From Sphingomonas sp. BT-65 (lineage in GTDB: Bacteria; Pseudomonadota; Alphaproteobacteria; Sphingomonadales; Sphingomonadaceae), in assembly GCF_026107375.2 (NCBI RefSeq), contig NZ_JAPCIA010000002.1, positions 1 through 64,000 on the forward strand: a stretch of DNA of 64,000 bases, given 5' to 3'. This document shows positions 18,495-27,700 of the stretch, piece after piece. Under the pieces are notes generated by a model. The model ran no database searches, was not told the origin of the DNA, and saw nothing but the letters and a program-made list of their open reading frames with translations. Each line of letters opens with the position of its first letter. Positions within the stretch are counted from its first letter, which is position 1. Made by a program: the position numbers and the translations under genes.

Positions 18495-18505
18495 TATAGA
18501 TCTAT
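18491..18505. promoter_or_regulatory. LysR-type box 3 upstream of hydroxylase copy 2
   Basis: ATAATATAGATCTAT, ATAA-N7-CTAT with a T-N11-A core. It overlaps the LysR stop codon and lies 77 bp before the GTG start of the next gene. It shares the tail CTATGCCTT with box 1. Confidence 0.5.
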
Positions 18506-18581
18506 GCCTTTCATCGGCAGTTTACGCCTGCCTTCATGACGCGTCGCAGCGCAGTGTTTTCGCACTGGATGGAGCTGCGTC

Positions 18582-19547
18582 GTGGAAACGAGCCTCAAGA
18601 ACCGGATCTTCAACTACATCCCGCCCGCGATGATCGCGGCGGTTCTGCTGTTCTGGGCGTTCGGTCCCGAGGCGTTGCTCAAGAACCCCTGGACGCTTGT
18701 CGTAGTGTCACCCCTCATCACCGTGACCGTCCTGCTGCTCGAGTGGGTCAACGAGCGTCATGCAGGCTGGCGGATGAACCGGCAGGAGTTCTTCACCGAC
18801 CTCTTCTACAACATCCTGATCGCCACCGTGATCGCGTGGACCGTGCAGCTTGTCGCCGAGACCCCCCTGACGGCGGCCAAGGCCTCGCTCGGCATCACCA
18901 CAGCATGGGCGATGAGCTTGCCGTGGATCCTCCAGGTCGTCCTGGTCATCGTCGTGCACGAATTCGGCCAGTACTGGATGCACCGGCTGATGCACAACTC
19001 GACGCCGTTCTGGCTGACCCATGCGCCGCACCACCACATCACCCAGCTCAACGCAGGCAAGGGCGCAGTGGGCAACCCGATCGAACTGGTCCTGATCAGC
19101 CTCAGCGCGGTGGTGCTGTTCGATCTCGACAAGACCGCGGTGTTCGCCGCATTCGGCGTGCAGAGCGTGATCACCGTCTTCGCCCATGCCAATGTGCGTG
19201 CCGATCCGCCGATCTGGTATTCGTTCTTCTTCACGACGATCCGCCACCACAGCCTGCATCACTCGGTCGGTTACGAGGAAACCCGCTGCAACTACGGCAA
19301 CGCGCTGATCCTGCTCGACCGTATCTTCGGCACTTACCGCGAAGGCGAGGGCGTTCTCGTCGGCCAGGACGACCGCAAGCGCCTGACGATCCGGGAGCAG
19401 ACGCTGTTCCCGTTCCAGCCGCTGATCGACAGGTACAAGGCCCGCAAGGCTGCGTCGCGCAACAGCGATGAGATCGTCGCCAATGACCAGGGCGAGCATG
19501 GCGACGCACCCGCCCGCGAAACCGTGGGAGGTGCAGCCGCGGCATGA
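18582..19547 (+). CDS. fatty acid hydroxylase/sterol desaturase family protein, copy 2
   Basis: 321 residues with a GTG start (GGAG nearby); an overlapping ATG upstream is out of frame. Histidine clusters HEFGQYWMHRLMH, HAPHHHITQLN and HHSLHHS, set among hydrophobic helices, define the di-iron centre. It is a paralogue of the 14360-15343 product but carries a His at the first position where copy 1 has Asp, and a different C-terminal tail. Its stop overlaps the start of the TPR-sulfotransferase (ATGA), suggesting that a hydroxyl group made here is then sulfated. That pathway link is inference. Confidence 0.9.
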   Translation: METSLKNRIFNYIPPAMIAAVLLFWAFGPEALLKNPWTLVVVSPLITVTVLLLEWVNERHAGWRMNRQEFFTDLFYNILIATVIAWTVQLVAETPLTAAKASLGITTAWAMSLPWILQVVLVIVVHEFGQYWMHRLMHNSTPFWLTHAPHHHITQLNAGKGAVGNPIELVLISLSAVVLFDLDKTAVFAAFGVQSVITVFAHANVRADPPIWYSFFFTTIRHHSLHHSVGYEETRCNYGNALILLDRIFGTYREGEGVLVGQDDRKRLTIREQTLFPFQPLIDRYKARKAASRNSDEIVANDQGEHGDAPARETVGGAAAA

Positions 19548-21121
19548 CGGGGATGCGCGCCGCACGGATCGAGGCAGCCCGCAGCGCGCTTTCCCGCGGC
19601 GACCTGAACGCAGCCCACCGGTTCGCCGCGACGCTGGTGGCCGAGAATCCCCGCGATGCCGAAGGCCACTTCCTGCTTGGCGTCGCGGAATCGAGCGCCG
19701 GCCGCATTCAGACTGGCATCCGGCATTTGGAGCAGGCGGTGGCGCTCGATCCGCAGGGTGAATATCGCGCGCAGCTCGCCAAGCTGTTCACCCTCGTCCG
19801 CCGCGACGGCGACGCCGCGGCGATGCTGCGCGATGCCGAGCAGGCCCCGCCCGCTGACGCGCTCAGCCGCGACACGATGGGCTGCGTCTATGCCCGGCTG
19901 GGCGACCACGCTGCCGCCCTTCCCCATTTCGACGAGGCGGTGCGGCGCGATCCGCGCAACACCGAATACCGCTACAATCAGGCGGCAACACTGAACTTCC
20001 TGGGGCGGACGGAGGAAGCCGATGCTGCGCTCGAGACGCTGATCGCCCTCGCGCCCGGCAACGCCCGCGCGCATCATCTCCTCGCCAGCCTGCGCAAGCA
20101 GAGCACCGAGCGCAACCATGTCGAGCGCCTCGCACGGACGCATGCCGCGGCGCGCGACGGCGGCGACCGGCTGCGTCTGGGCTATGCGCTCGCGAAGGAG
20201 CTGGAAGATATCGGCCGGCCAGCCGAAGCGCTGGACTGGTTGTGCGAGGTCAATGCCGAACACCGCGGAACGCTGCCATACACGTTCGCACGCGACGCCG
20301 CGGTGTTCGACGCGATCGAGGCGAGCTGGCCGGCGCTGGCAGCGGCGCCGGCGAGTGAGCCGCCGACAGACGCGCCGATCTTCGTCATCGGCGTGCCGCG
20401 CACCGGGACCACGCTCGTCGATCGCATCCTGTCTTCGCACCCGGATGTCGAAAGCGCCGGCGAACTGCAGGCCATGCCGATCGCGGTAAAGAAGGCCGCG
20501 GGTACGCCCGGCCCCGCGGTGATGGATCCCGAGACGATCGCCGCCGCCGTCGGCCGCGACCTGGGCGACATCGGGCGCGAATATCTGCAAAGGGCGAGCC
20601 ATCACCGCCGTGATCCGGGCCGGCGCTTCACCGACAAGTTCCCCGGCAACTTCCAATATGCGGGGTTCATCGCACGGGCGCTGCCTTCGGCCAGGATCGT
20701 CTGTCTGCGCCGTCACCCGATGGACACGGTGCTCAGCAACTTCCGCAACTTGTTCGCGGTCGGCTCGCGCTATTACGACTATAGCTACGACCTTCTCGAC
20801 ATCGCTGCCTATTACGATCGCTTCGACCGGCTGATGGCCTTCTGGCGCGATGCCCTGCCCGGGCGGGTGCTGGAGGTGCGGTACGAAGACCTGATCGCCG
20901 ATCAGGAAGGCGAGACCCGCCGGCTGCTGGCGCACTGCGGACTCGCATGGTCGGACGACTGCCTGTCGTTCCACACCAACAGCGCGCCCGTCTCGACCCC
21001 AAGCGCCGCCCAGGTCCGCCGGCCGATCTACACCGAATCGGTCGCCCGGTGGAAACGGCACGCGGACGTCCTCGAACCGGTGCAACGCTTCTTCGCGGCT
21101 GCCGGCATCGCCATCGATTGA
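19544..21121 (+). CDS. TPR-containing sulfotransferase
   Basis: 525 residues. Residues 10-260 are tetratricopeptide-like repeats (for example HLEQAVALDPQGEYRAQLAK, HFDEAVRRDPRNTEYRYNQA). Residues 275-520 are a sulfotransferase domain with the PAPS 5'-phosphosulfate loop VPRTGTT (284-290) and the 3'-phosphate site RRHPMDTVLSN (389-399). It would transfer sulfate from PAPS to a hydroxylated lipid, sugar or protein. No signal peptide. Translationally coupled to hydroxylase copy 2. Confidence 0.92.
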   Translation: MTGMRAARIEAARSALSRGDLNAAHRFAATLVAENPRDAEGHFLLGVAESSAGRIQTGIRHLEQAVALDPQGEYRAQLAKLFTLVRRDGDAAAMLRDAEQAPPADALSRDTMGCVYARLGDHAAALPHFDEAVRRDPRNTEYRYNQAATLNFLGRTEEADAALETLIALAPGNARAHHLLASLRKQSTERNHVERLARTHAAARDGGDRLRLGYALAKELEDIGRPAEALDWLCEVNAEHRGTLPYTFARDAAVFDAIEASWPALAAAPASEPPTDAPIFVIGVPRTGTTLVDRILSSHPDVESAGELQAMPIAVKKAAGTPGPAVMDPETIAAAVGRDLGDIGREYLQRASHHRRDPGRRFTDKFPGNFQYAGFIARALPSARIVCLRRHPMDTVLSNFRNLFAVGSRYYDYSYDLLDIAAYYDRFDRLMAFWRDALPGRVLEVRYEDLIADQEGETRRLLAHCGLAWSDDCLSFHTNSAPVSTPSAAQVRRPIYTESVARWKRHADVLEPVQRFFAAAGIAID

Positions 21122-21136
21122 GAGGAACCCAAGGCC

Positions 21137-21523
21137 ATGCCCACGCCTGCAAAGCAAATCCTGGCGCTCGGAGCCGTGCTCGCCGCCGCTCTCGCTTCGC
21201 CGGCTTCTGCCGGGGATGGGCCCAAGACGCGGCTGGTCGATTGCGAAGCCGGAAGCTGCCTCCTCGTGACGGGGCGCCGCGCGCATACGGCTTCGACCGT
21301 CACCATCAACGGCCATGCGGTTTCGGTCGAAGGGGCGCGCAAATGGCGCGTGCGCCTGCCGGTCGAGACGCTGCGCAAATGGTCCGTCCCATATGCGCGG
21401 ACGATCACGGTTTCAGTGATCGATGCCAGGATGCGGGCCGAAAGCTCAGCCGAGGCCGATCTGCCGATCGGCTTGCTCGGCCATGTCGAGAATCTCGCGA
21501 TGCTGGTGGTTAGGGTGAAGTAA
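21137..21523 (+). CDS. small exported hypothetical protein
   Basis: 128 residues with a clear signal peptide (LALGAVLAAALASPASAG). The mature part has two cysteines close together (DCEAGSC) and beta-strand-rich text. It lies 15 bases after the sulfotransferase and is preceded by GAGGAAC, so it may belong to the same operon. Family not recognised. Confidence 0.75.
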   Translation: MPTPAKQILALGAVLAAALASPASAGDGPKTRLVDCEAGSCLLVTGRRAHTASTVTINGHAVSVEGARKWRVRLPVETLRKWSVPYARTITVSVIDARMRAESSAEADLPIGLLGHVENLAMLVVRVK

Positions 21524-21646
21524 TAATCAGCAGCCATCAAAGTAATAAAGCGGCAATATACTAATCGTCGATTGAAATTTCATCGTCCGGCACTATGTGA
21601 ACCGCGGTCGCCGGAGAGCGACGCATGTTCGACTCAGGAGATGACG

Positions 21647-21976
21647 ATGAAGATTGGCCTCATGGCTCTTGCCACTATCGCCCTGGCGACCTCGGCCTCG
21701 GCCGCTACCGAGAACCCCTTCGCCAAGGATCAGGCGATCCTGGACCTCAAGGGGCTGGACCTCTCGACCGCCGAAGGCCAGCAGCGCCTTGCCATCCGCA
21801 TGGACCAGGCCGCGCGCGCCGTGTGCGGCGACCGTGTGGCGGCCGTGCACCTCGCCGTCGAAAGCAAGGCGCGCGAATGCCGCGCTGCGGTCGTGGCCGA
21901 TGTCCGTTCGCAAATCGAGGCGCGTTCGGCCAATGCGGACAGCCGCGCTCCGGTCCGGCTCGCGGCGCTTCGCTGA
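21647..21976 (+). CDS. UrcA family protein
   Basis: 109 residues, with a signal peptide (MKIGLMALATIALATSASA). The mature part has the UrcA pattern: a short beta region LDLKGLDLSTAEGQQRL, then an alpha-helical stretch with a cysteine pair (AVCG and ARECRAAV). UrcA-like proteins are small secreted proteins of sphingomonads and relatives, with no established function. AGGAG lies 6 bases before the ATG at 21647, so this start was preferred over an upstream ATG at 21641. The 120-base gap before it is AT-rich and has no other gene. Confidence 0.85.
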   Translation: MKIGLMALATIALATSASAATENPFAKDQAILDLKGLDLSTAEGQQRLAIRMDQAARAVCGDRVAAVHLAVESKARECRAAVVADVRSQIEARSANADSRAPVRLAALR

Positions 21977-21990
21977 CGTCCGAACGCTCG

Positions 21991-22014
21991 TCCGCGGCCC
22001 AACCGGGCCGCGGA
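21991..22014. terminator. bidirectional hairpin between convergent genes
   Basis: TCCGCGGCCC, loop AACC, GGGCCGCGGA: a perfect 10-bp stem between the urcA-like stop and the beta-propeller stop. There is no T-run, so termination strength is uncertain. Confidence 0.65.
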
Positions 22015-22018
22015 CAGG

Positions 22019-22948
22019 TCATTTCGCCAGTTTCGCTGGCTTCGGCCACCAGGTCAGGGTGTGCACGTCGTGCGCCGAGGTCCACAGGCCCGCTTTCGTG
22101 AAGCGTAGCGCACCGCTGCCTTCCGCCTTCCCCACCCGCGCACGAACCTTCATGGATTTCGGGTCGATCGCGACGAAGGTCTGATCCTCGGTCGTGCGCA
22201 GCCATACCATGCCTGCGCCGGTGTCGATGTCGCCATATTTCAGCACCGCGCCGACCTTGACCCGCCCCGTTACGTCGCCGCTTTTCGGATCGATGCGGAC
22301 GACCGTGCCGTCGCCCTGCTCCTGAACCCAGACCGCCCCTTCGCCCGCGGCGAGGAAGCCGGGCTGCTTGCCCAGGGCGGTGGTCTTGACGACGGCGTTG
22401 GTGGCGGGGTCGATGCGCTGGATCGACTGTTTGTCGCTGCTGACGGCCCAGACCGACCCGTATCCGAAGGCCAGATACCAGGTGCCTGGATTCACCGGGA
22501 TGGTCGCGATCACCGTGTTGGTGGCGGGATCGACGCGCGACACCGCGCCGGCGCTATTGTCGCTCGCCACCCAGATCGATCCGGCCCCTGCGACCACGTT
22601 CAGCTCGCCCGTGCTGGCGAGGCCGGTGGGAATCGTCGCGGTCTTGCGTGCTGTCCGCGTGTCGATGCGGACGAGCGCGTTTTCCTTGCAGTCGGCCACC
22701 CACAGCGAACCGTTTAGTATCGCCATGGCGCCACAGGGTTTGGACATGGCGACCTCGGCCAGCTTGCCCTTGCGCGACCAGCGCTCCACCCGGCCAGCGT
22801 TCGTCGTCCAGACGCTTTCACCGTCGACCGCCAGGAAATCGGCGAAGCCCGGTACCTGGATGACCTGCTCCTCCTGCGCCTGCACCGCAAGCGGGATGGA
22901 ACCGGCGCTTGCGGCCAATGCAACGACTAGTGTCCGAAGTTTCCGCAT
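22019..22948 (-). CDS. exported YVTN/Vgb-like beta-propeller protein
   Basis: 309 residues with a signal peptide (MRKLRTLVVALAASAGSIPL). At least five blade-like repeats are visible (RIDTRTARKTATIPTG, RVDPATNTVIATIPV, RIDPATNAVVKTTA, RIDPKSGDVTGRVKV, AIDPKSMKVRARV). The fold resembles Vgb/YVTN beta-propellers, but the catalytic residues of virginiamycin B lyase were not checked and that activity is not claimed. The ATG lies 2 bases after the stop of allophanate hydrolase, so it is the last gene of the guanidine operon. Its role there is unknown; a periplasmic binding or sensing role is possible. Confidence 0.8.
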   Translation of the reverse strand: MRKLRTLVVALAASAGSIPLAVQAQEEQVIQVPGFADFLAVDGESVWTTNAGRVERWSRKGKLAEVAMSKPCGAMAILNGSLWVADCKENALVRIDTRTARKTATIPTGLASTGELNVVAGAGSIWVASDNSAGAVSRVDPATNTVIATIPVNPGTWYLAFGYGSVWAVSSDKQSIQRIDPATNAVVKTTALGKQPGFLAAGEGAVWVQEQGDGTVVRIDPKSGDVTGRVKVGAVLKYGDIDTGAGMVWLRTTEDQTFVAIDPKSMKVRARVGKAEGSGALRFTKAGLWTSAHDVHTLTWWPKPAKLAK

Positions 22949-22950
22949 GA

Positions 22951-24720
22951 TCAGTCCTTCCGTGCGATGAAGGCGCGCCATCCGCCGAGGCTGGTGATGT
23001 CTTCGGCGCCGGTCAGCGCGCGCGGCTCGGCGACGAAGCCCTTGACGCTGCTGCCGTCGGCCAGCGTGACCGTGCCGATCGCCAGCGGCGGAGGAACCTC
23101 CACGACAAAGCTGCCGAATTCGGCGACGCCCAACTCATAGACCTCGACCGCGATCGCGCCGCCATCCGTGCTATGCACGAGCGCGGGCTTGGGCGGCACG
23201 CTGTCCGCCATGGCGTAGAGCCGGTAGCTGGGCGCGGTCTCGAACGCGCCGACGAACCTGGCATCGCGCGAGGTGAGCTGCCAGTGAAGCGGCATGTCCT
23301 TGAGATGGGCGCCGACAACGGCGAGTTTCACGGTCTGCATTCTGCCCTCCAGATCAAGCGGGGGTGGGGAAGGAAGATCGGCGGCCGAGAGATACGCGTC
23401 CGTCGCGTCGAGCAGGGCGGCGTCGGTATCGGCCGGGCCGATCAGGGTGATGCCGAAGCCGGTGGCGTTCGAGCGGATGCCGGCGGGAATGGCGACCGCC
23501 GCCATGTCCAGCAGGTTCACGAAATTGGTGTAGAAGCCGAGATTGCTGTTGAGCCCGATGGGCGCGGCCAACAGCTCGGCGACGCGATAGGCCGTGCCGG
23601 TGGTGGGGAAGGCCAGCATGTCGATATCTGCCCACAGCATGTCCGCATGGCGCTTGAGTTCGGCGAGACGATAGATGCCATTGAACAGCTCGACGGCGCT
23701 TATCGACAGGCCCGGTTCGACCACCTGACGCACCGTCGCATCCACGGCATCGGGATCGCCGGCAAGGATGCCCGCCATGGCGGCGGCTCGCTCGGCAACC
23801 CAGGGGCCGCCGTAGAGAAGCTGCGCCGCTTCCTGCAGCGGGGCTAGATCGATCTCGACGATCGTGGCGATCTGGGCGAGCGTGCTGATCGCCCGATCGT
23901 AGAGATATTCGGATTCGAGGTCGCCGAACCAGACGCGCTGATCGCGGCGTGGCACCCCGAGGGTCTGCCGATTGCGCGGGATGTCGGCGAGCGGCCTGGA
24001 ATAGGGATCCGCCGGATCGAAGCCCGCCACCGCCCGATCGACAAGCCGCGCGTCGGCCGTATCGTCGACGAACACGGTGATGCAGTCGAGCGTGCGGCAC
24101 GCCGGCACGAGACCGCGATTGCTCCACCGCCCCTTGCTGGGCTTGAACCCGATCAGGTGCTGGAAGGCGGCCGGAACGCGGCCCGAGCCGGCGGTGTCGG
24201 TGCCCAGCGCGAAGGCGACCAGTCCCGCCGCCACGGCGACCGACGAGCCTGAACTCGAGCCGCCGCTGACATAAGCCATGTTATAGGCGTTGCGCGGGCT
24301 GCCATAGGGGCTGCGCGTGCCGTTGAGCCCCGTGGCGAACTGGTCGAGATTGGTTTTACCGACGCAGATCGCTCCGGCTGCCAGCAGCCGTTCGACGACC
24401 GCGGCCGATGCCGCTGGCCGATAGGCGAAGGCGGGGCAAGCGGCGGTGGTCTCGAACCCCGCGACGTCGATATTGTCCTTCACCGCGAACGGCACGCCCG
24501 CCAGCGGTAGGGCTTGACCCGCGGCCACACGGGCATCGACGGCTCGGGCCGCCGCGACGAGGTTCTCCGGGGTGGCCCGGCTGATCCAGATCTGCGGCTC
24601 CACGGCATCATAGGCGGCGAGGCGAGCGAGCGTCTCCTCGATCACCGCGACGGCGCTGGTCCGTCCGGCAGCGACGGCGGCGGCGATCTCGGCCGCGGAA
24701 CGGCGGTTCAGCACCGTCAT
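22951..24720 (-). CDS. atzF: allophanate hydrolase
   Basis: Hydrolyses allophanate to two ammonia and two CO2. 589 residues, amidase-signature family: Lys81 (FAVKDNID), the cis-serine in GGSSSGSS (153-160) and nucleophile Ser179 in GTDTAGSGR, text typical of allophanate hydrolases rather than general amidases. A C-terminal domain of about 130 residues is present, as in AtzF. The ATG overlaps the stop of the upstream carboxylase (ATGA); longer starts run into the carboxylase gene. It finishes the pathway whose first steps are encoded by the genes upstream in this operon. Confidence 0.94.
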   Translation of the reverse strand: MTVLNRRSAAEIAAAVAAGRTSAVAVIEETLARLAAYDAVEPQIWISRATPENLVAAARAVDARVAAGQALPLAGVPFAVKDNIDVAGFETTAACPAFAYRPAASAAVVERLLAAGAICVGKTNLDQFATGLNGTRSPYGSPRNAYNMAYVSGGSSSGSSVAVAAGLVAFALGTDTAGSGRVPAAFQHLIGFKPSKGRWSNRGLVPACRTLDCITVFVDDTADARLVDRAVAGFDPADPYSRPLADIPRNRQTLGVPRRDQRVWFGDLESEYLYDRAISTLAQIATIVEIDLAPLQEAAQLLYGGPWVAERAAAMAGILAGDPDAVDATVRQVVEPGLSISAVELFNGIYRLAELKRHADMLWADIDMLAFPTTGTAYRVAELLAAPIGLNSNLGFYTNFVNLLDMAAVAIPAGIRSNATGFGITLIGPADTDAALLDATDAYLSAADLPSPPPLDLEGRMQTVKLAVVGAHLKDMPLHWQLTSRDARFVGAFETAPSYRLYAMADSVPPKPALVHSTDGGAIAVEVYELGVAEFGSFVVEVPPPLAIGTVTLADGSSVKGFVAEPRALTGAEDITSLGGWRAFIARKD

Positions 24721-27700
24721 GCGCGCCTCGTCAGCGCCAGCAGCGGCGAGCCGGGTTGCAGCGACTGCCGCTCCTGCGTGTAGAGCGCAGCGACGGTTCC
24801 CGCGCCCGGACTGTCCACACGACATTCCATCTTCATGGCTTCGATGATTGCGATCGTCTCGCCGGCCTGCACCTCGTCGCCGACTGCGACGAGCAGCTTC
24901 CAGACGCTGCCGCCGAAGGGCGCCTCGACCAGATCAGCGCCTTCGGGCACGTCGACCGCGGCAGGTTCCGCCGGTCCGGTCTCGGTGAGGTCGGTGACGC
25001 GGTCGAACTCGCCGCGCCGCTGCCACTCGTCGCGTTCCTCCTGGAATGCGGCCTGCCGCCGCGTCTCGAACGCGCCGATGGATTCGGCATTGTCGGCCAG
25101 GAACGCGCGATAGTCCGCCAGGCGGAATTCGGACTCCTCGATGCGGATCGCGCGCCGCCCGCTCGGGAAATCCCGGCGCCACTCGGCCAGTTCATCGGCG
25201 CTCACCGGGTAGAAGCGGATCTGATCGAAGAAGCGCAGCAGCCACGGCTTGCCCTCGGTGAAGGCTTCGGTCTGGCGGTGGGTGTTCCACACCTGGATGG
25301 TCCGGCCGAACAGCTGGTAGCCGCCCGGCCCCTCCATGCCGTAGATGCACATATAGGCGCCGCCGATGCCGACGACGTTGGGCGGAGTCCAGGTTCGCGC
25401 GGGGTTGTATTTGGTGGTGACCAGGCGGTGCCGGGGATCGACCGGCGTCGCCACGGGCGCGCCAAGATAGACGTCGCCGAGACCAAGGACGAGATAATTG
25501 GCCTCGAAGATCAAGCCTTCCACCGCGGCGACATCGGGCAAGCCGTTGATCTTTCGGATGAATTCAATGTTGTCCGGACACCAGGGGGCGTCGGCGCGCA
25601 CGGCCCCCATATATTTCTCGATCGTCTCGATCGTCGCCGGGTCGCGCCAGCTCAGCGGAAGGTGGACGATGCGCGAGGGGATGGCGAAATCCTCAAGGTC
25701 GCCCAGCCGCTCCTCGGCGGCGATCAGCGCAGCAAGCGCGCCGCGCTGGCTCATCGCTTCACCATCGAAATGGAGCTGGAGCGAACGGATTCCGGGGACG
25801 ATGTCGATGATGCCGGGCAAGGCGAGCCGCTCCAGCTCGGTCATCAGCGCGTGCACCCGGATGCGCAGCTCGATGTCCAGCACGATCGGCCCGTATTCGA
25901 CCAGGATGTTGCGGTCGCCCTGCTGGCGATAGCAGGTTCGGGGACGGCCCGGCCGTTCCTCCAACTCGGCTAGGATCGGCGAGAGGGTCGAGATGGGCCG
26001 CGCCGGACTCGATCCGGGCACGATACCGGTCGCGATCAGTCTGCGCTGCAGGGCGTCCGCGGTGGCCGCATCGGTGACGTTGACTGGCACGAAGCGAAGC
26101 TTGTCGCCCGGCGCGAGCTGCCCGACCTTCCAGCGATCGGCGGCAATAACCACGAAGGGGCAGACGAAGCCGCCGAGCGAGGGGCCGTCGGGGCCGAGGA
26201 TGATCGGCATGTCGCCGGTGAAATCGACCGCGCCGATAGCATAGGGATTGTCGTGGATGTTGGAGGGGTGCAGGCCCGCCTCACCGCCGTCCGCCCGTGC
26301 CCAGTGCGGCTTGGGGCCGATCAGGCGCACGCCGGTGCGATTGCTGTTATAATGGACCTGCCATTCGGCGCTGACGATCGTGTCGATGTCCTCGCCGGTG
26401 AAGAAATCGGGGGCGCCGTGCGGCCCGTAGAGAACCCGCAGGGTCCATTCGGTCGAGAAGTCCGGCAGGGCGATCGCGGGCAAGGCCGCCTCTACCGCCG
26501 CGCCGGCCAGGTGCAGCGTATCGCCGGCGAGCAGCCGGCGCGCGGCGTGGCCACCGAACTGGCCGAGCTCGAACGTGCTGCGGCTGCCGAGATAGGGCGC
26601 GATGTCGAACCCGCCGGCAACCAGGATATAGCCCCGCAGGCCACCCCCAGAGGCGCGGCCCAGCGTGAGTGTCTGGCCGGCCCGAACCTCGACCGCCTCA
26701 CCGCGCCGGACCGGGGCGCCGTCGAGGGTCGCGTCGAAATCGGCGCCCGTCAGGCAGATGCGTGTCGGCGCCGCGAACATGAGCGTCGGCCCCGTGATGG
26801 TGACTTCCAGGCCCGCCGTCCCCTCGGGGTTGCCGAGCAGCCGGTTGCCGAGACGGAACGACTGATCGTCCATCGGACCGGACGGCGGCACCCCCACGGC
26901 CCACAGCTTCTGCCGCCCGGGCCAGTCCTGCACGGTCGTCGCCGTGCCGCCGCTGATTACCCGGATGCTGTCCGGCTGGTAGGTGATGGCGTCGAGCACC
27001 CGGGTCGATACCTCGCCGCGGACGAACGCTTCAGACTGGACCACCTCGCGCAGCCAGCGCAGGTTCGTCTCGATGCCGTCCACCCGGCTTTGCGCGAGCG
27101 CCGTCTGCATCGCGGCAACGGCTTCCTCACGGGTCGGCGCATGCACGATCAGCTTGGCCAGCATCGGATCGTACCACGCGCTGACCGCGGTGCCCGCCAT
27201 GCACCATGTCTCCGCGCGAATGTCGGCGGGAAAATCGACCGCGGTCAGCGTGCCCGAGGTCGGCCGATAGTCGAGTGCCGGGTCCTCGGCATACAGCCGT
27301 ACCTGGATCGAATGGCCGGACGGACGGGGCATTTCGGCATCGAGGAAGCCGAAATCACCGGCCCCGCCGCGCACCATCCATTCGACGAGGTCGATCCCCA
27401 TGATCTCCTCGGTGACGCCGTGCTCGACCTGGAGACGCGTATTCATCTCGAGGAAGAAGAATTCTTGCCGCTCGGCGTCGTAGAGAAACTCGACCGTGCC
27501 GGCGGACCGATAGTTCGCAGCCTGGCCGAGCCGGACAGAGGCCGCGATGAGATCGCGGCGAACCATGTCGGGCAGCAGCGGCGCCGGCGCTTCCTCGACC
27601 ACTTTCTGATTGCGCCGCTGCAGCGAGCAGTCGCGTTCCGCCAGCGCCATGACCCGGCCCGCACCATCGCCGAACAGCTGCACCTCGATATGCCGGGCGC

